Part shown: positions 18,020 through 26,780 of the stretch, in pieces
Position numbering within the stretch: the stretch's first letter is position 1
Layout: every line of letters starts with the position of its first letter
Notes under the pieces: model-generated
Databases searched by the model: none
What the model was told of the DNA's origin: nothing
What the model saw: only the letters and a program-made list of their open reading frames with translations
Assembly: GCA_937901255.1 (NCBI GenBank)
Contig: CALCHN010000028.1
Coordinates: forward strand, 95,502 to 159,501
Direction: 5' to 3'
Length of the DNA stretch: 64,000 nt
Source: an uncultured Flavobacteriales bacterium
GTDB lineage: Bacteria > Bacteroidota > Bacteroidia > Flavobacteriales_E > Vicingaceae
Translations under genes and position numbers: made by a program

Positions 18020-20935
18020 CTATATGGCTTGATATTTTTCTTTGTTAAATAATTTGATTTTATTTCCAACTAGAGCTTCCTTTTCTTTAAGCCCTTTAAA
18101 TTGATATAGCTTCAGAACTGCTCGGTACATAGAATAGAGGTATTCACTATTTTGTAAGTTCATTTCCTCTAAGACACTAATTCCTAGTTCTTGGCTATTT
18201 ATTGCATCATCAATATTTTCCATAGCAAGATATAGATCAGATAACAAACTATAATAAGTTGCTAAGAGAAAATCATTTCTATCTGAAATTTTGATTGACT
18301 TATGTATTTTAATTCCTTCAACTAATAATTTTAAAGCATTTTCATAATTACCATAAAGGATATATGACTCAGCAAGAATTTTATATTCAATACCCAATTG
18401 TTGGTCGTCATAAAGTGAATGTTTTTTCCTAATTACTTGTACTTTTTCAAATGTATCTAATGCTCCTTTTAGATTCTTGTCTTTTAAATAAACATTTGAT
18501 TTATTGTTGTATGTAATAATGATTTTATCTAAACATTTTAACTCGTTATTGTTAAATATTTGCAACGCTTTTTCAAAATTGTAAATAGCATTTTTACTAT
18601 TTCCGTTCTCAGCATAAGATAAACCAAGATTGTTATACATTACAGCTAAATTTATATCGTTTGAACTTAAATACTTCTCTGCTCGTTCTGCTAGATTAAT
18701 TAACTCAGTTAGTGATTTCTTGGTTTTTATATAAAATCTTTTTGAAAATAAAAGTTCATTTTCTAATATTAATAATGGTTGGTACAAACTTTTTCGATAA
18801 TCTTCTTTTATAGAATTAAGAATTGATTCTGCATATTTTAAAAATCGAAAAGATTTATCAGGATTATTATATCCTTCAACAATTCTACTCGTTAACCAAG
18901 TTATAAAAAGAATATTTGATAAAAACGGGTTTGATTTTTTTCGCTCGTTGTAAATAATTACTTCCTGAATTATTTTATGAATATTTATTCCTTTTTTATC
19001 TAAAGTGTATTCTATAAGCCCTTTTTTGTCAAATTTATTTAGTATATTAATGATAGTTATTTTGTTTTTATTATAATGTGCTTGCCCATTAATTTGGATT
19101 AATTCTTCAACTAAAATATTATTAGAAGGTAACAATGCTAAAAAATTTAAGTAATTATTTTCATCGTTATTAAGATTATTAACACTAAATTTTTTAATTA
19201 TAAAATCGAATATTCTAATGACATTGTTTTCATCATTAATATCTATATCTATGTTATACTCATTATCATCAAGTTGTTGTTGTTTGAGAGATTGAAAGAA
19301 ATTTTCTAATGTCAAATCAACACTATTCTCTATGGTCTTCGCAGTCAACTCTGTAATCAGTAGATTGTTATCAATGTAGTTAAAAAAGCTTTTAAAAAGA
19401 GTGTCATTGATAACATTTCTACTACAATTCGCTAAAAATATTTTCTTAGTATCATTAAAACTTAAAATTGGCAACTTTTCAGAGGTTGTACCATTTAAGT
19501 GGCTTCTTGTAAGAATTAATTTTTCCCAATTAGCAATAGATGATAATTCATTCAATGCTGATTTTTCATCTTTAGCTTCTTGAATATCAATGATTAGTAA
19601 ATTGTTTCCGTCAATTTGACTTAATTCATTTAATAAAAACTGAAATCGTTGATTTATATCCTCATTAGCAGAAAATTCAATTCCTAAATTTTTCTTAAGT
19701 AGAATATCAGACACAAAAGAATTACTAATCGAATGTGCAGTGTTTATCCATATAATATGGTCATAATTTGTAAAAGTTTTTAAGTATTTTTTAGCAAAAG
19801 AAGTTTTACCCATTCCTACACTAGAGTATATTGAAATTATTTTTTTTTCTTTTAAAATTGAATTGGTTTGATTAAGAAAATCTTCCCATCCATATATTTC
19901 AATTGAATAAAAGTCGGGGAGTAAATTCATGTTCTTTGGAAATTCCTTTTTTATTTTTTTTTGAGAAATACCTTTCAATAAGTCAATTTCTTCTCGATGT
20001 TTTTTTAATCTTTTTTCATGATTTTCTTGACCTATCTTTATCTGTTTTACATCATACTGTAAACTTTCAATATCAACTCGTAATAATGCAGTAAGTTTGT
20101 TATTCTTATATTGTTCTAATTCTTTATCGGTATGGTTTAAAATATTTGATATTGTTTCTTGATTTAGATAGCGGTCTTTTTTGTCTGTTTTTTGAGAAGT
20201 ATTATAAATTTCAGATAGTAATGCTCCAAAAATTAATGATATTGGTCTATTATCAAACTTTTCATGTCTTATCAATTGATAAATTTCATCTTTAATTATA
20301 AAAATTGAATCCTCAGGTGAAACGTCATCGAATTTCCAAACTATGGTATTTACAAACTCTTTAATATTTAGTTTAATGTAACTTTTTAATTTTTCACTAA
20401 CTGATTTAATATTATTCTTCTCAATATCAGTATTACACTTTTGTAGTTTATTATTTTTCTTAGTATTAATTTCTTTAATTAAAATATCTTCGACTTTATT
20501 AGAACAATCGGATAACAATTTTTCATCTTTTAATTCTATACTTTCTATCCATTTTATTAATAATTTTTCTTTTTTTGCAATTGAAGTATTTGTAGAAAAA
20601 CAGAATGTTATTTTTTCATTTAAATCTTTATACTTCAAAAAGAGAATGAAAAAATTGAACATTGATTTTGTTACCTCCTTTGAGTTCAAGCTAAAATTAG
20701 ATGAGTAACATTTAATTTGAGTAAATATTAATTCTTCACCTACTTCCTTTATATCATCATCTACCTCAGTAAATGTTTTAATATCTTTTTCATCAATATA
20801 ATTCTGAATCCACTTTTTTAAAACCGATAAATACTGATAATAAAAACCCCTATTAGTAGCTATTGCATCAGTATTGACTTCAAATATTTTCAGAATGGTT
20901 TCTTCTATATTGTATTTCGAAGTAAATGATTTCAA
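18020..20935 (-). CDS. Cap4/DUF4297-like nuclease - STAND NTPase - TPR protein, candidate antiphage sensor
   Basis: This 971-aa protein has three parts. Residues 20-240 resemble the Cap4/DUF4297 dsDNA nuclease domain: G-F-Y-Y-Q-Y-L, then T-E-V-D-D-D-I, then F-T-Q-I-K-C-Y as the Q-x-K of a PD-(D/E)XK site. Residues 340-600 are a P-loop STAND-type NTPase, with Walker A S-S-V-G-M-G-K-T and Walker B L-L-I-I-D-I-Q. Residues 720-960 are tetratricopeptide repeats (A-V-M-Y-N-N-L-G-L-S-Y-A and similar). This is the build of NLR-like antiphage proteins, where repeats sense a phage product and the nuclease is released. The start is TTG at 20935, preceded by the strong ribosome binding sequence GGAGGAGGT, which lies inside the tail of an upstream 42-aa fossil frame. 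Confidence 0.85.
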   Translation of the reverse strand: MKSFTSKYNIEETILKIFEVNTDAIATNRGFYYQYLSVLKKWIQNYIDEKDIKTFTEVDDDIKEVGEELIFTQIKCYSSNFSLNSKEVTKSMFNFFILFLKYKDLNEKITFCFSTNTSIAKKEKLLIKWIESIELKDEKLLSDCSNKVEDILIKEINTKKNNKLQKCNTDIEKNNIKSVSEKLKSYIKLNIKEFVNTIVWKFDDVSPEDSIFIIKDEIYQLIRHEKFDNRPISLIFGALLSEIYNTSQKTDKKDRYLNQETISNILNHTDKELEQYKNNKLTALLRVDIESLQYDVKQIKIGQENHEKRLKKHREEIDLLKGISQKKIKKEFPKNMNLLPDFYSIEIYGWEDFLNQTNSILKEKKIISIYSSVGMGKTSFAKKYLKTFTNYDHIIWINTAHSISNSFVSDILLKKNLGIEFSANEDINQRFQFLLNELSQIDGNNLLIIDIQEAKDEKSALNELSSIANWEKLILTRSHLNGTTSEKLPILSFNDTKKIFLANCSRNVINDTLFKSFFNYIDNNLLITELTAKTIENSVDLTLENFFQSLKQQQLDDNEYNIDIDINDENNVIRIFDFIIKKFSVNNLNNDENNYLNFLALLPSNNILVEELIQINGQAHYNKNKITIINILNKFDKKGLIEYTLDKKGINIHKIIQEVIIYNERKKSNPFLSNILFITWLTSRIVEGYNNPDKSFRFLKYAESILNSIKEDYRKSLYQPLLILENELLFSKRFYIKTKKSLTELINLAERAEKYLSSNDINLAVMYNNLGLSYAENGNSKNAIYNFEKALQIFNNNELKCLDKIIITYNNKSNVYLKDKNLKGALDTFEKVQVIRKKHSLYDDQQLGIEYKILAESYILYGNYENALKLLVEGIKIHKSIKISDRNDFLLATYYSLLSDLYLAMENIDDAINSQELGISVLEEMNLQNSEYLYSMYRAVLKLYQFKGLKEKEALVGNKIKLFNKEKYQAI

Positions 20936-21060
20936 TTTACCTCCTCCATAATTTTAATATCTTCTTTCATTAAACCATAAAGCCTATAAACTAGTTGGTT
21001 TATTTCTTTACCCTGTCTTTTAAGATGATTTTTATAATCTGATATTTGATGTAAAGGCAT
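20932..21060 (-). pseudogene. 42-aa in-frame scar of a type IIG restriction-modification gene
   Basis: The frame starts ATG at 21060 and ends TGA at 20932. Its first 16 residues, MPLHQISDYKNHLKRQ, match the start of the type IIG enzyme at 39026-42205 (MPLYQTSVLKNYLKRQ). The following 26 residues match that enzyme's extreme C-terminus (K-E-I-x-x-x-V-Y-x-L-Y-x-L ... I-K-I-x-E-E). About 1,000 residues between them are missing and the frame is kept. The last codons contain GGAGGAGGT, and the stop overlaps the TTG start of the STAND nuclease (TTGA), so the scar may still drive its translation. Confidence 0.88.
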
Positions 21061-21407
21061 GTTATATATTTCTTTTTAAGAACTTTAAAAGTGCAAAAAA
21101 ATCAGTTAAATAAAATAAAATAGCGTAAAACTTTTTAACATTGTTGATAAAATTAGGACAGCTCTCCCAAGCTTAAATAACTTCATAGCGTAAAAACTAC
21201 AACATATTTTTTATACAGCCATGCAGATTACAGTCCGGACGGAATGGAAAATAGCCCTTTTTAGCTTTACTTTATTTTACTCTATTTTACTTAAAATGGT
21301 TAATAATCAGTATTTTAACAAAATTACTTTACTCGGCTTTATTTGTTTAAATACTAACTTTGCTCGACAATTGCTCGACAGTTTTAATAACTTAAAAATG
21401 TAAAATT
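21061..21407. promoter_or_regulatory. Integrase upstream region with -7 box and 10-bp direct repeats
   Basis: This 347-base AT-rich gap between two divergent transcripts holds no convincing gene. A frame at 21221-21403 has no family features. A Bacteroidota -7 box TAACTTTG lies at 21355-21362, 46 bases before the integrase ATG. Overlapping it are two copies of TTGCTCGACA (21360-21369 and 21371-21380), 11 bases apart, i.e. one helical turn. They could be an operator or arm-type site for the integrase itself. Confidence 0.5.
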
Positions 21408-22697
21408 ATGCATAGTGTTAACCTTACCATTAAAAAAAATTACATCAAAAAAGATGGAACAACTCCAATTTATCTTCAATATAATTTTTCGAGAGAAAAT
21501 AGAACCTTAATTAAAACAGGAAAATTTATTGAACCTATTTATTGGAATTCAAATACTAAACAAGTTAGGCGAAATCACCCTGACTACAATCATCTAACGT
21601 TATACCTTAAAAGTATGAAAACAAAGTTAGAACATATTCTTGATGAAAGTATTTTAAACGGTAAAACTCCAACTATTACTTACGTTGAAGAGCAATTTAA
21701 ACTAAAAACTTCTCCTGAATCAAAACAAACCTTTACAGTATTTGATAGATTGGATGAATATATCAACTCTAAGAAAGGACATGTTGTAGATGATGTAATA
21801 ACAGATTACTTAGCTCTAAAAAAGCATCTTACTTTTTTTGAAAAACATAGAAAACGGAAAATTGTGTTTAGTGATATAAACTCTAAATTCTATAATGATT
21901 TTGTATATTATTTAAGCTATTATGCTGTAAAACCTAACAAAGAAGTAGGGTTAAGAAAAAGTACTGTTGGTAAAACAATTAAAAACTTAAAAGCATTTTT
22001 AAATTATTGTACTAAGAACAACATTATTGCATCTATAGATTTAAGTTCCTTTAAAACATTAACTAATAAAGCGTATGATATTTATATTTCAGATGAAGAA
22101 ATTGAAAAATTATTAGCTTTAGACCTATCAGACAATCCAAAACACGAACAGTTAAGAGATTTGTTTGTAATTGGTTGTGAAACAGGGTTAAGGTATTCTG
22201 ACTTTTCGAGATTAACTAAACAACATATCAATATTAAAGATAGGATTATAAAAATTACCATGAAAAAAACTACAGACACTGTTGTTATTCCTATTTCTAA
22301 TAGGTTATTAACCATACTTGAAAAATATAATTATAATCCACCATCAAATATTCCAAGTCATTATTTTAATAAAGAAATAAAAGTGATAGGGCTTAAAGCT
22401 CAAATTAATGAACCTGTCATTAAAATTAAAGAAGTTGGTAATCTAAAAATTGAAGAAAAATTCTTGAAATATCAATGTATTACTAGCCATACTTGTAGAA
22501 GGTCGTTTTGTACAATTCAATTTTTAAAAGGAATGCCATCTTTATTAATTAGAAAAATAAGTGGTCATACAGACGAAAAATCATTTCTGCAATATATAAA
22601 AGTAGATGAAGAACTTGCAGCTCAAAAAATGCTCGAAATGTGGTTTAATATCGAAAATGAAAAAACCAACAAGAAAGCTGAAATGATTGTTTGTTAA
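21408..22697 (+). CDS. Tyrosine recombinase (integrase) of the nested element
   Basis: This 429-aa Bacteroidota-type integrase has an N-terminal arm-binding domain (first 90 residues), a SAM-like core-binding domain and a catalytic domain. Catalytic residues are visible: box I arginine in G-L-R-Y-S-D-F; H-T-C-R-R-S-F for the H-x-x-R pair; H in S-G-H-T-D-E; and the tyrosine nucleophile in F-L-Q-Y-I-K. It stands alone on the plus strand about 0.8 kb from the right 33-bp repeat (23497-23529), as expected for the enzyme that moved the 11115-23529 element. Confidence 0.93.
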   Translation: MHSVNLTIKKNYIKKDGTTPIYLQYNFSRENRTLIKTGKFIEPIYWNSNTKQVRRNHPDYNHLTLYLKSMKTKLEHILDESILNGKTPTITYVEEQFKLKTSPESKQTFTVFDRLDEYINSKKGHVVDDVITDYLALKKHLTFFEKHRKRKIVFSDINSKFYNDFVYYLSYYAVKPNKEVGLRKSTVGKTIKNLKAFLNYCTKNNIIASIDLSSFKTLTNKAYDIYISDEEIEKLLALDLSDNPKHEQLRDLFVIGCETGLRYSDFSRLTKQHINIKDRIIKITMKKTTDTVVIPISNRLLTILEKYNYNPPSNIPSHYFNKEIKVIGLKAQINEPVIKIKEVGNLKIEEKFLKYQCITSHTCRRSFCTIQFLKGMPSLLIRKISGHTDEKSFLQYIKVDEELAAQKMLEMWFNIENEKTNKKAEMIVC

Positions 22698-22726
22698 TTT
22701 TCATTTCCTTTCAATTACCATTTAAG

Positions 22727-22734
22727 TATCTTTG
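22727..22734 (+). promoter_or_regulatory. -7 box TATCTTTG upstream of the metallophosphatase
   Basis: TATCTTTG fits the TAnnTTTG consensus. Transcription would begin near 22741, only about 22 bases before the ATC codon where the conserved protein begins. This leaves no room for a distant start codon. Confidence 0.55.
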
Positions 22735-22762
22735 TAATTAACCAACATTAATCAAATTTAGT

Positions 22763-23476
22763 ATCAAAAGAATTTTAGCCATATCAGATATTCATGGTTG
22801 CGGAAAAACTTTCTGTAAGTTACTCCAACAAGTTGGTTTTAATAAAAATGACACTCTTGTTATTATAGGAGATTTAATTGATAGAGGGGCAAACACTAAG
22901 CTGTTAATTGATGAAATACTGAGGCTTCAAAATGAAGGCTACAACATTATTTGTACGCTTGGCAACCATGAGGAATTAATGTTTAGAAGTGTCAACTCTT
23001 TTGAAGCCGAAGATCATTGGTTAATTAATGGCGGTATTGATACCATAAAAAGTTTTGGAGTTGCTAATTATAAAGAACTGCCTGCCACTTACAAAACTTT
23101 TTTTGAGAACATGCCTATTAAAGTTGAAATTGATAACTATATTTTTGTTCATGCCGGAATAAATAATATTCATTTTAAAGACCCATTTAAACAAAGTGTT
23201 GCTTTATGGATTAGAGATTGGTACGACTTATTGGATAGAGAATGGCTTGGAGATAGATATATTGTTCATGGTCATACAGCTTGTACAGAAGATGAAATAA
23301 CTAAGCAGTTTGAACTATTTGAAACTAACCGCTACTTAAATATAGATGCAGGTTGTTGTTATCCGAAAAGTTACCGAAGAAAAAATAACCCTGAAGTGGA
23401 AATCACACTCAATAAATTGTGTTTGGTTGACTTAACCAATCGAAAGCTCTATTTTGAAAATAATTGTGAGGATTAA
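22763..23476 (+). CDS. Calcineurin-like metallophosphatase (serine/threonine phosphatase type), no canonical start codon
   Basis: From 22763 the frame encodes I-K-R-I-L-A-I-S-D-I-H-G-C, then G-D-L-I-D-R-G, G-N-H-E, V-H-A-G-I and V-H-G-H-T. These are all the metal-binding motifs of the bacterial PPP-type phosphatases (237 residues). The frame has a stop (TAA) 24 bases before the ATC codon and no ATG, GTG or TTG until 22979, which would remove the D-x-H, GDxxDRG and GNHE motifs. The start is therefore probably ATC at 22763, where homologues would have ATG, or the gene is start-damaged. It is the last gene inside the nested element; targets unknown. Confidence 0.8.
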   Translation: MKRILAISDIHGCGKTFCKLLQQVGFNKNDTLVIIGDLIDRGANTKLLIDEILRLQNEGYNIICTLGNHEELMFRSVNSFEAEDHWLINGGIDTIKSFGVANYKELPATYKTFFENMPIKVEIDNYIFVHAGINNIHFKDPFKQSVALWIRDWYDLLDREWLGDRYIVHGHTACTEDEITKQFELFETNRYLNIDAGCCYPKSYRRKNNPEVEITLNKLCLVDLTNRKLYFENNCED

Positions 23477-23496
23477 TTTCATTGACTTTGTTTAAA

Positions 23497-23529
23497 TCAA
23501 AACAAAGTCAATTCATCATCTAAATTGGT
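23497..23529 (+). repeat. Right 33-bp direct repeat of the nested element
   Basis: It is identical to 11115-11147. Flanking bases differ at both ends (aa versus cc before, g versus a after). The response-regulator fragment begins at its right edge. Confidence 0.85.
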
Positions 23530-23660
23530 GGTGTTGTAACTCAAGAGATAAAAAGTAAATACCCAAAAGTTAGAATTATTGGACTTTCAGCCTATGAGGA
23601 AGTAGAGTAGAAGTAGAGTATAAAAATAGAATGATTGAATTGGGAGCAGAAAAATGCTAA
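23527..23660 (+). pseudogene. Response-regulator receiver-domain fragment, frameshifted
   Basis: The plus strand encodes G-G-V-V-T-Q-E-I-K-S-K-Y-P-K-V, then R-I-I-G-L-S-A-Y-E-E, which fits the alpha-3/beta-4 region of a LuxR-type receiver domain (normally P-x-V-K-I-I-x-L-S). A stop follows. One frame over, the text continues as N-R-M-I-E-L-G-A-E, matching the next conserved stretch. A short tandem duplication (gtagagtaga agtagagta) explains the frameshift. The beginning and end of the gene are absent. The rest of the 370-base gap up to 23846 holds only the promoter of the next gene. Confidence 0.75.
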
Positions 23661-23738
23661 TCAAAATACAAAATAACAATTAATGAACTTTTATTGGGAA
23701 TTAGATATTATGGTTCAATAAGTTAACCTTGTATTTTA

Positions 23739-23769
23739 TTTGTTTAAAAGGAAAATAGTATTATATTTG
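23739..23769 (+). promoter_or_regulatory. Bacteroidota promoter TTTG-N19-TATATTTG
   Basis: A -33 TTTG at 23739-23742 and a -7 TATATTTG at 23762-23769 are spaced exactly 19 bases apart, a full match to the Bacteroidota housekeeping consensus. It drives the three-gene T9SS cluster starting at 23847. Confidence 0.75.
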
Positions 23770-23846
23770 TTTGTATTTTGTATTATTTTCCATATCATTA
23801 TACGTAAATAATTTAATTATAAATATCACTTTAACCCCTTATTATT

Positions 23847-26780
23847 ATGAAAAAACTTACTCTTTTTTTAGCCCTTTCTATAAGCTTAACAGCTTTAAAC
23901 GCACAACAAACTTGTATTACAGCTACAAATCTTACAACAGCTTCTAGTTGTAATTACTCATCCCACACAACAACAGGAACAGATTATTGGTTAAAATTTA
24001 CAGCTACTAGCCCAACGGTAAACATTTCATTGGTTACTGTTAAGTTTGATTTAAACGCTACCCATATTCATAATTTAGCATTGTATTCTGGTAGTTGTAG
24101 CAACCCTATTTTAGTTGCAGATGATGAGTTACCTTTTGTTGAGGATGCTAAAGAATTAGCCATTGATTTAAACGCATCTGGTTTAGTAGTAGGACAAAGT
24201 TATTATTTAAAAGCAACGAGGTTGGCAACTCATAAAACTTGCGATAAAGGAACATGTACTGCCAACGGTTCAACAAATCCAACAGTTTTTGATATTTGTA
24301 TACAAGATATAGATGTAATAATTCCACTTGATTTTGGTTTAGAGCAACCATCAGTAAGTCATGCGTATACCTCTAATAGAGGACAATTAGTTGATTTGAA
24401 TGGTGACTTATTGCCTGAAATTAAATTGTATAATGACAGGACGAACCCATCAGTTTTTATTGCTGAAAATAAAATATCATATGTTTTTGCGAGAATTGAT
24501 ACTAGTATAGCAACACCAGATACTCTGCACAGAGTTGATATGACATTAGCTGGAGGTAATTCTAACATAAGACCTTTTAAAACTGAACAGACTCAAGGGT
24601 ATTTGAACTTTTTTTTAGCACACATTCCAAATGGAATAGTTAATAATAAATCTTATTCAAGAGTGGTCTATAATGAGGTTTATCCTAAAATTGATATGCA
24701 ATATTATAGTAATACTAAAGGAATAAAACAATATTTTATTGTAAATCCAGGAGGTAATGCGAATGATATTATTCTGAAATTTGATGGTGCTAATACAATT
24801 AATGTTACACCAAATGGAGGGTTAGAAATCGTTACAAGTATAGGTACTTTAGATTTTGAACCACCCCACGCTTATCAAGTAAATAATGGCAATAACATAG
24901 TGCCTATGCCATGGCAAGCGAAATTTATTCAACTTTCTGCAAACACGGTTAAATTTGATATACGTAACTATGCTGAAAATATGCCGTTATTTATTCAAGT
25001 AGATAGGGGACATAATCAACAACAGCCATTACAGGGGATTGATAATTTAGAATGGAGTACATTTTATGGAGGCAATAATTCTGAGGTTTTCAATAAAATA
25101 CACACTACTGCTAATGGAAATATGTTTGTTTCAGGGGATTCTAAGGCTACAGATTTTCCTGTTACTCCTGGTGTTTTTCAGGGAAATTTAAGTGCTAATA
25201 CCGATGCTGTAGTTATTAAATTTGATGGTTCTACTCTTGATAATACTTGGGCTACCTATTATGGTGGCACAACAACTGACATAGGTCATTCAGTTGCTGT
25301 TGATAATAATGATGATGTTTATGTTGTTGGCAGTACCAATTCTTCAGATTTTCCTGTTTTGAATTCTGTACAAAATTATGGCGGCAGTTTAGATGGGTTT
25401 GCTTTTAAATTAAATAGTACTGGGACTGCAAGGAGTTGGGCTACTTTTTTTGGAAGTTCAAGTAGCGAATTTTTTAATGAAATGGCTTTAGATAATTTAG
25501 GGAATATTTATGCGGTTGGAAGACATTTTGGTGGTACTGGAACAGTTATTCCAATTCAAAATCAAGCTGGAGCAACAACCTATACATCAGGTAAAGGAAT
25601 AATTGTTAAACTAACAACAACGGGTTCTTTACTTTGGGCTACTCAATTTGGCAATCAATTTGGTTGTGATATAAGAGGTGTTGCTGTTGATGTTGCCAAT
25701 AACTTTGTGATAACTGGTTTTACTAATGGTGGTGGTAATTTTATTGAAACAAACCCTAATTTCCCTTCAACGCCTCAAGGTCTATCGGAGGCTTTTGTTA
25801 CTAAGTTCGATGTCGCTAACAACATTGTTTGGTCTTCCTATATTAGTGGAAATGATTTTGATGCTGCTTATGATGTTGCTGTTAATAAAAATGGAGCTAT
25901 TGTGGTTATAGGAACAACCGAAAGTACTTCTAATTTCCCTCTCTTAAACCCAACAACTACAGGTGGTTCTTTTGGGGGAGGCTCTGTAGGGGGAGATGCC
26001 TTTTTGGTTGCTTTTTCACCTAATGGTAATCATCTTTTTGGTACTTACTTGGGTGGTAGTAATGATGAGGAGGGTTTTGGAGTAACGGTTGACAATAATG
26101 ATTATATTTATGCTACAGGTACTTCTTATAGTTCTAATAATGCTTGGCTTACTCCTTCTGCTAATCCTTCTGGGACATATACTCAAAGCACTAACAATTT
26201 AGGAAACAATGATGCTTTCATTATGGCTTTTGATAATAATTTTAACCAAGTTTGGGGCACTTTCTTTGGCGGAGCTCGTATTGATGGGGGTAATGCAGTT
26301 GCAGTTGACAACCTAAACAATAAATTGTATGTTACTGGATGGACTACAAGTCAAGGACCTTACGCACCTGTTACTACTCCATTTCCTTTAACTGATTTTA
26401 TTCCTGGCACTTCTTATTATCAAGACCAAGTAAATGGTAATAATGATTGGGTGTTGGGTTCTGACGGTTTTATTGCTCGTTTTGACTTATCTTCTGTGGT
26501 TGGTATAGATGAATTGTTAGACGATGGTTCAACCATTGGTGTTTTTCCTAATCCTAGTTCAGGTATATTTAATTTAAGCGTTAAGTTAACTAACACTAAA
26601 AAAAATATTGTAATTACAGTTTATGATTTAATTGGAAAAGTGGTCTATACTGAATCCCTTAAAAATATTAGTGGTCAGGTTAATCAATCAATTAATTTAA
26701 ACTCTTTTGGTAAAGGTATGTATTTGTTAAATGTACAGTTAGATGATGTGATGTTAAGCAAAAAATTAATTAAACAATAA
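23847..26780 (+). CDS. Secreted SBBP-repeat beta-propeller protein with T9SS type A sorting domain
   Basis: This 977-aa protein has a signal peptide (cut after L-T-A-L-N-A) and an N-terminal beta-sandwich-like region (T-D-Y-W-L-K-F-T-A). A middle domain (residues 170-380; Y-P-K-I-D-M-Q-Y-Y-S) is the type that usually precedes SBBP repeats. A long run of SBBP repeats follows (residues 395-880; for example W-A-T-Y-Y-G-G-T and A-V-D-N-N-D-D-V-Y-V-V-G). The C-terminal sorting domain starts V-F-P-N-P-S-S-G. It is the first gene of a three-gene cluster of secreted proteins carried on the island; the next gene overlaps its stop (TAATG). The role is likely surface or extracellular binding; no enzyme motif is seen. 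Confidence 0.85.
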   Translation: MKKLTLFLALSISLTALNAQQTCITATNLTTASSCNYSSHTTTGTDYWLKFTATSPTVNISLVTVKFDLNATHIHNLALYSGSCSNPILVADDELPFVEDAKELAIDLNASGLVVGQSYYLKATRLATHKTCDKGTCTANGSTNPTVFDICIQDIDVIIPLDFGLEQPSVSHAYTSNRGQLVDLNGDLLPEIKLYNDRTNPSVFIAENKISYVFARIDTSIATPDTLHRVDMTLAGGNSNIRPFKTEQTQGYLNFFLAHIPNGIVNNKSYSRVVYNEVYPKIDMQYYSNTKGIKQYFIVNPGGNANDIILKFDGANTINVTPNGGLEIVTSIGTLDFEPPHAYQVNNGNNIVPMPWQAKFIQLSANTVKFDIRNYAENMPLFIQVDRGHNQQQPLQGIDNLEWSTFYGGNNSEVFNKIHTTANGNMFVSGDSKATDFPVTPGVFQGNLSANTDAVVIKFDGSTLDNTWATYYGGTTTDIGHSVAVDNNDDVYVVGSTNSSDFPVLNSVQNYGGSLDGFAFKLNSTGTARSWATFFGSSSSEFFNEMALDNLGNIYAVGRHFGGTGTVIPIQNQAGATTYTSGKGIIVKLTTTGSLLWATQFGNQFGCDIRGVAVDVANNFVITGFTNGGGNFIETNPNFPSTPQGLSEAFVTKFDVANNIVWSSYISGNDFDAAYDVAVNKNGAIVVIGTTESTSNFPLLNPTTTGGSFGGGSVGGDAFLVAFSPNGNHLFGTYLGGSNDEEGFGVTVDNNDYIYATGTSYSSNNAWLTPSANPSGTYTQSTNNLGNNDAFIMAFDNNFNQVWGTFFGGARIDGGNAVAVDNLNNKLYVTGWTTSQGPYAPVTTPFPLTDFIPGTSYYQDQVNGNNDWVLGSDGFIARFDLSSVVGIDELLDDGSTIGVFPNPSSGIFNLSVKLTNTKKNIVITVYDLIGKVVYTESLKNISGQVNQSINLNSFGKGMYLLNVQLDDVMLSKKLIKQ

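Larger units (their letters stand above)
11115..23529. mobile_element. Nested integrative element with its own integrase
   Basis: A perfect 33-bp direct repeat (TCAAAACAAAGTCAATTCAT, then catctaaattggt) bounds 11115-11147 and 23497-23529. Inside lie four minus-strand defence-like genes, a tyrosine recombinase (21408-22697) and a metallophosphatase. Its left border is only 83 bases from the left attachment site of the larger island, so it either inserted at that edge or sits in tandem with it. A response-regulator gene fragment abuts the right repeat, hinting that the target was once near a regulator gene. Confidence 0.75.

Noticed and set aside
21221..21403. 60-aa frame upstream of the integrase
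   Set aside because: It overlaps the integrase promoter and repeats, has no family features, and could arise by chance in AT-rich DNA.
22979..23476. Phosphatase beginning at ATG 22979
   Set aside because: The three N-terminal metal motifs (D-x-H, GDxxDRG, GNHE) are encoded directly upstream in the same open frame, so a start at 22979 would leave a non-functional stump.
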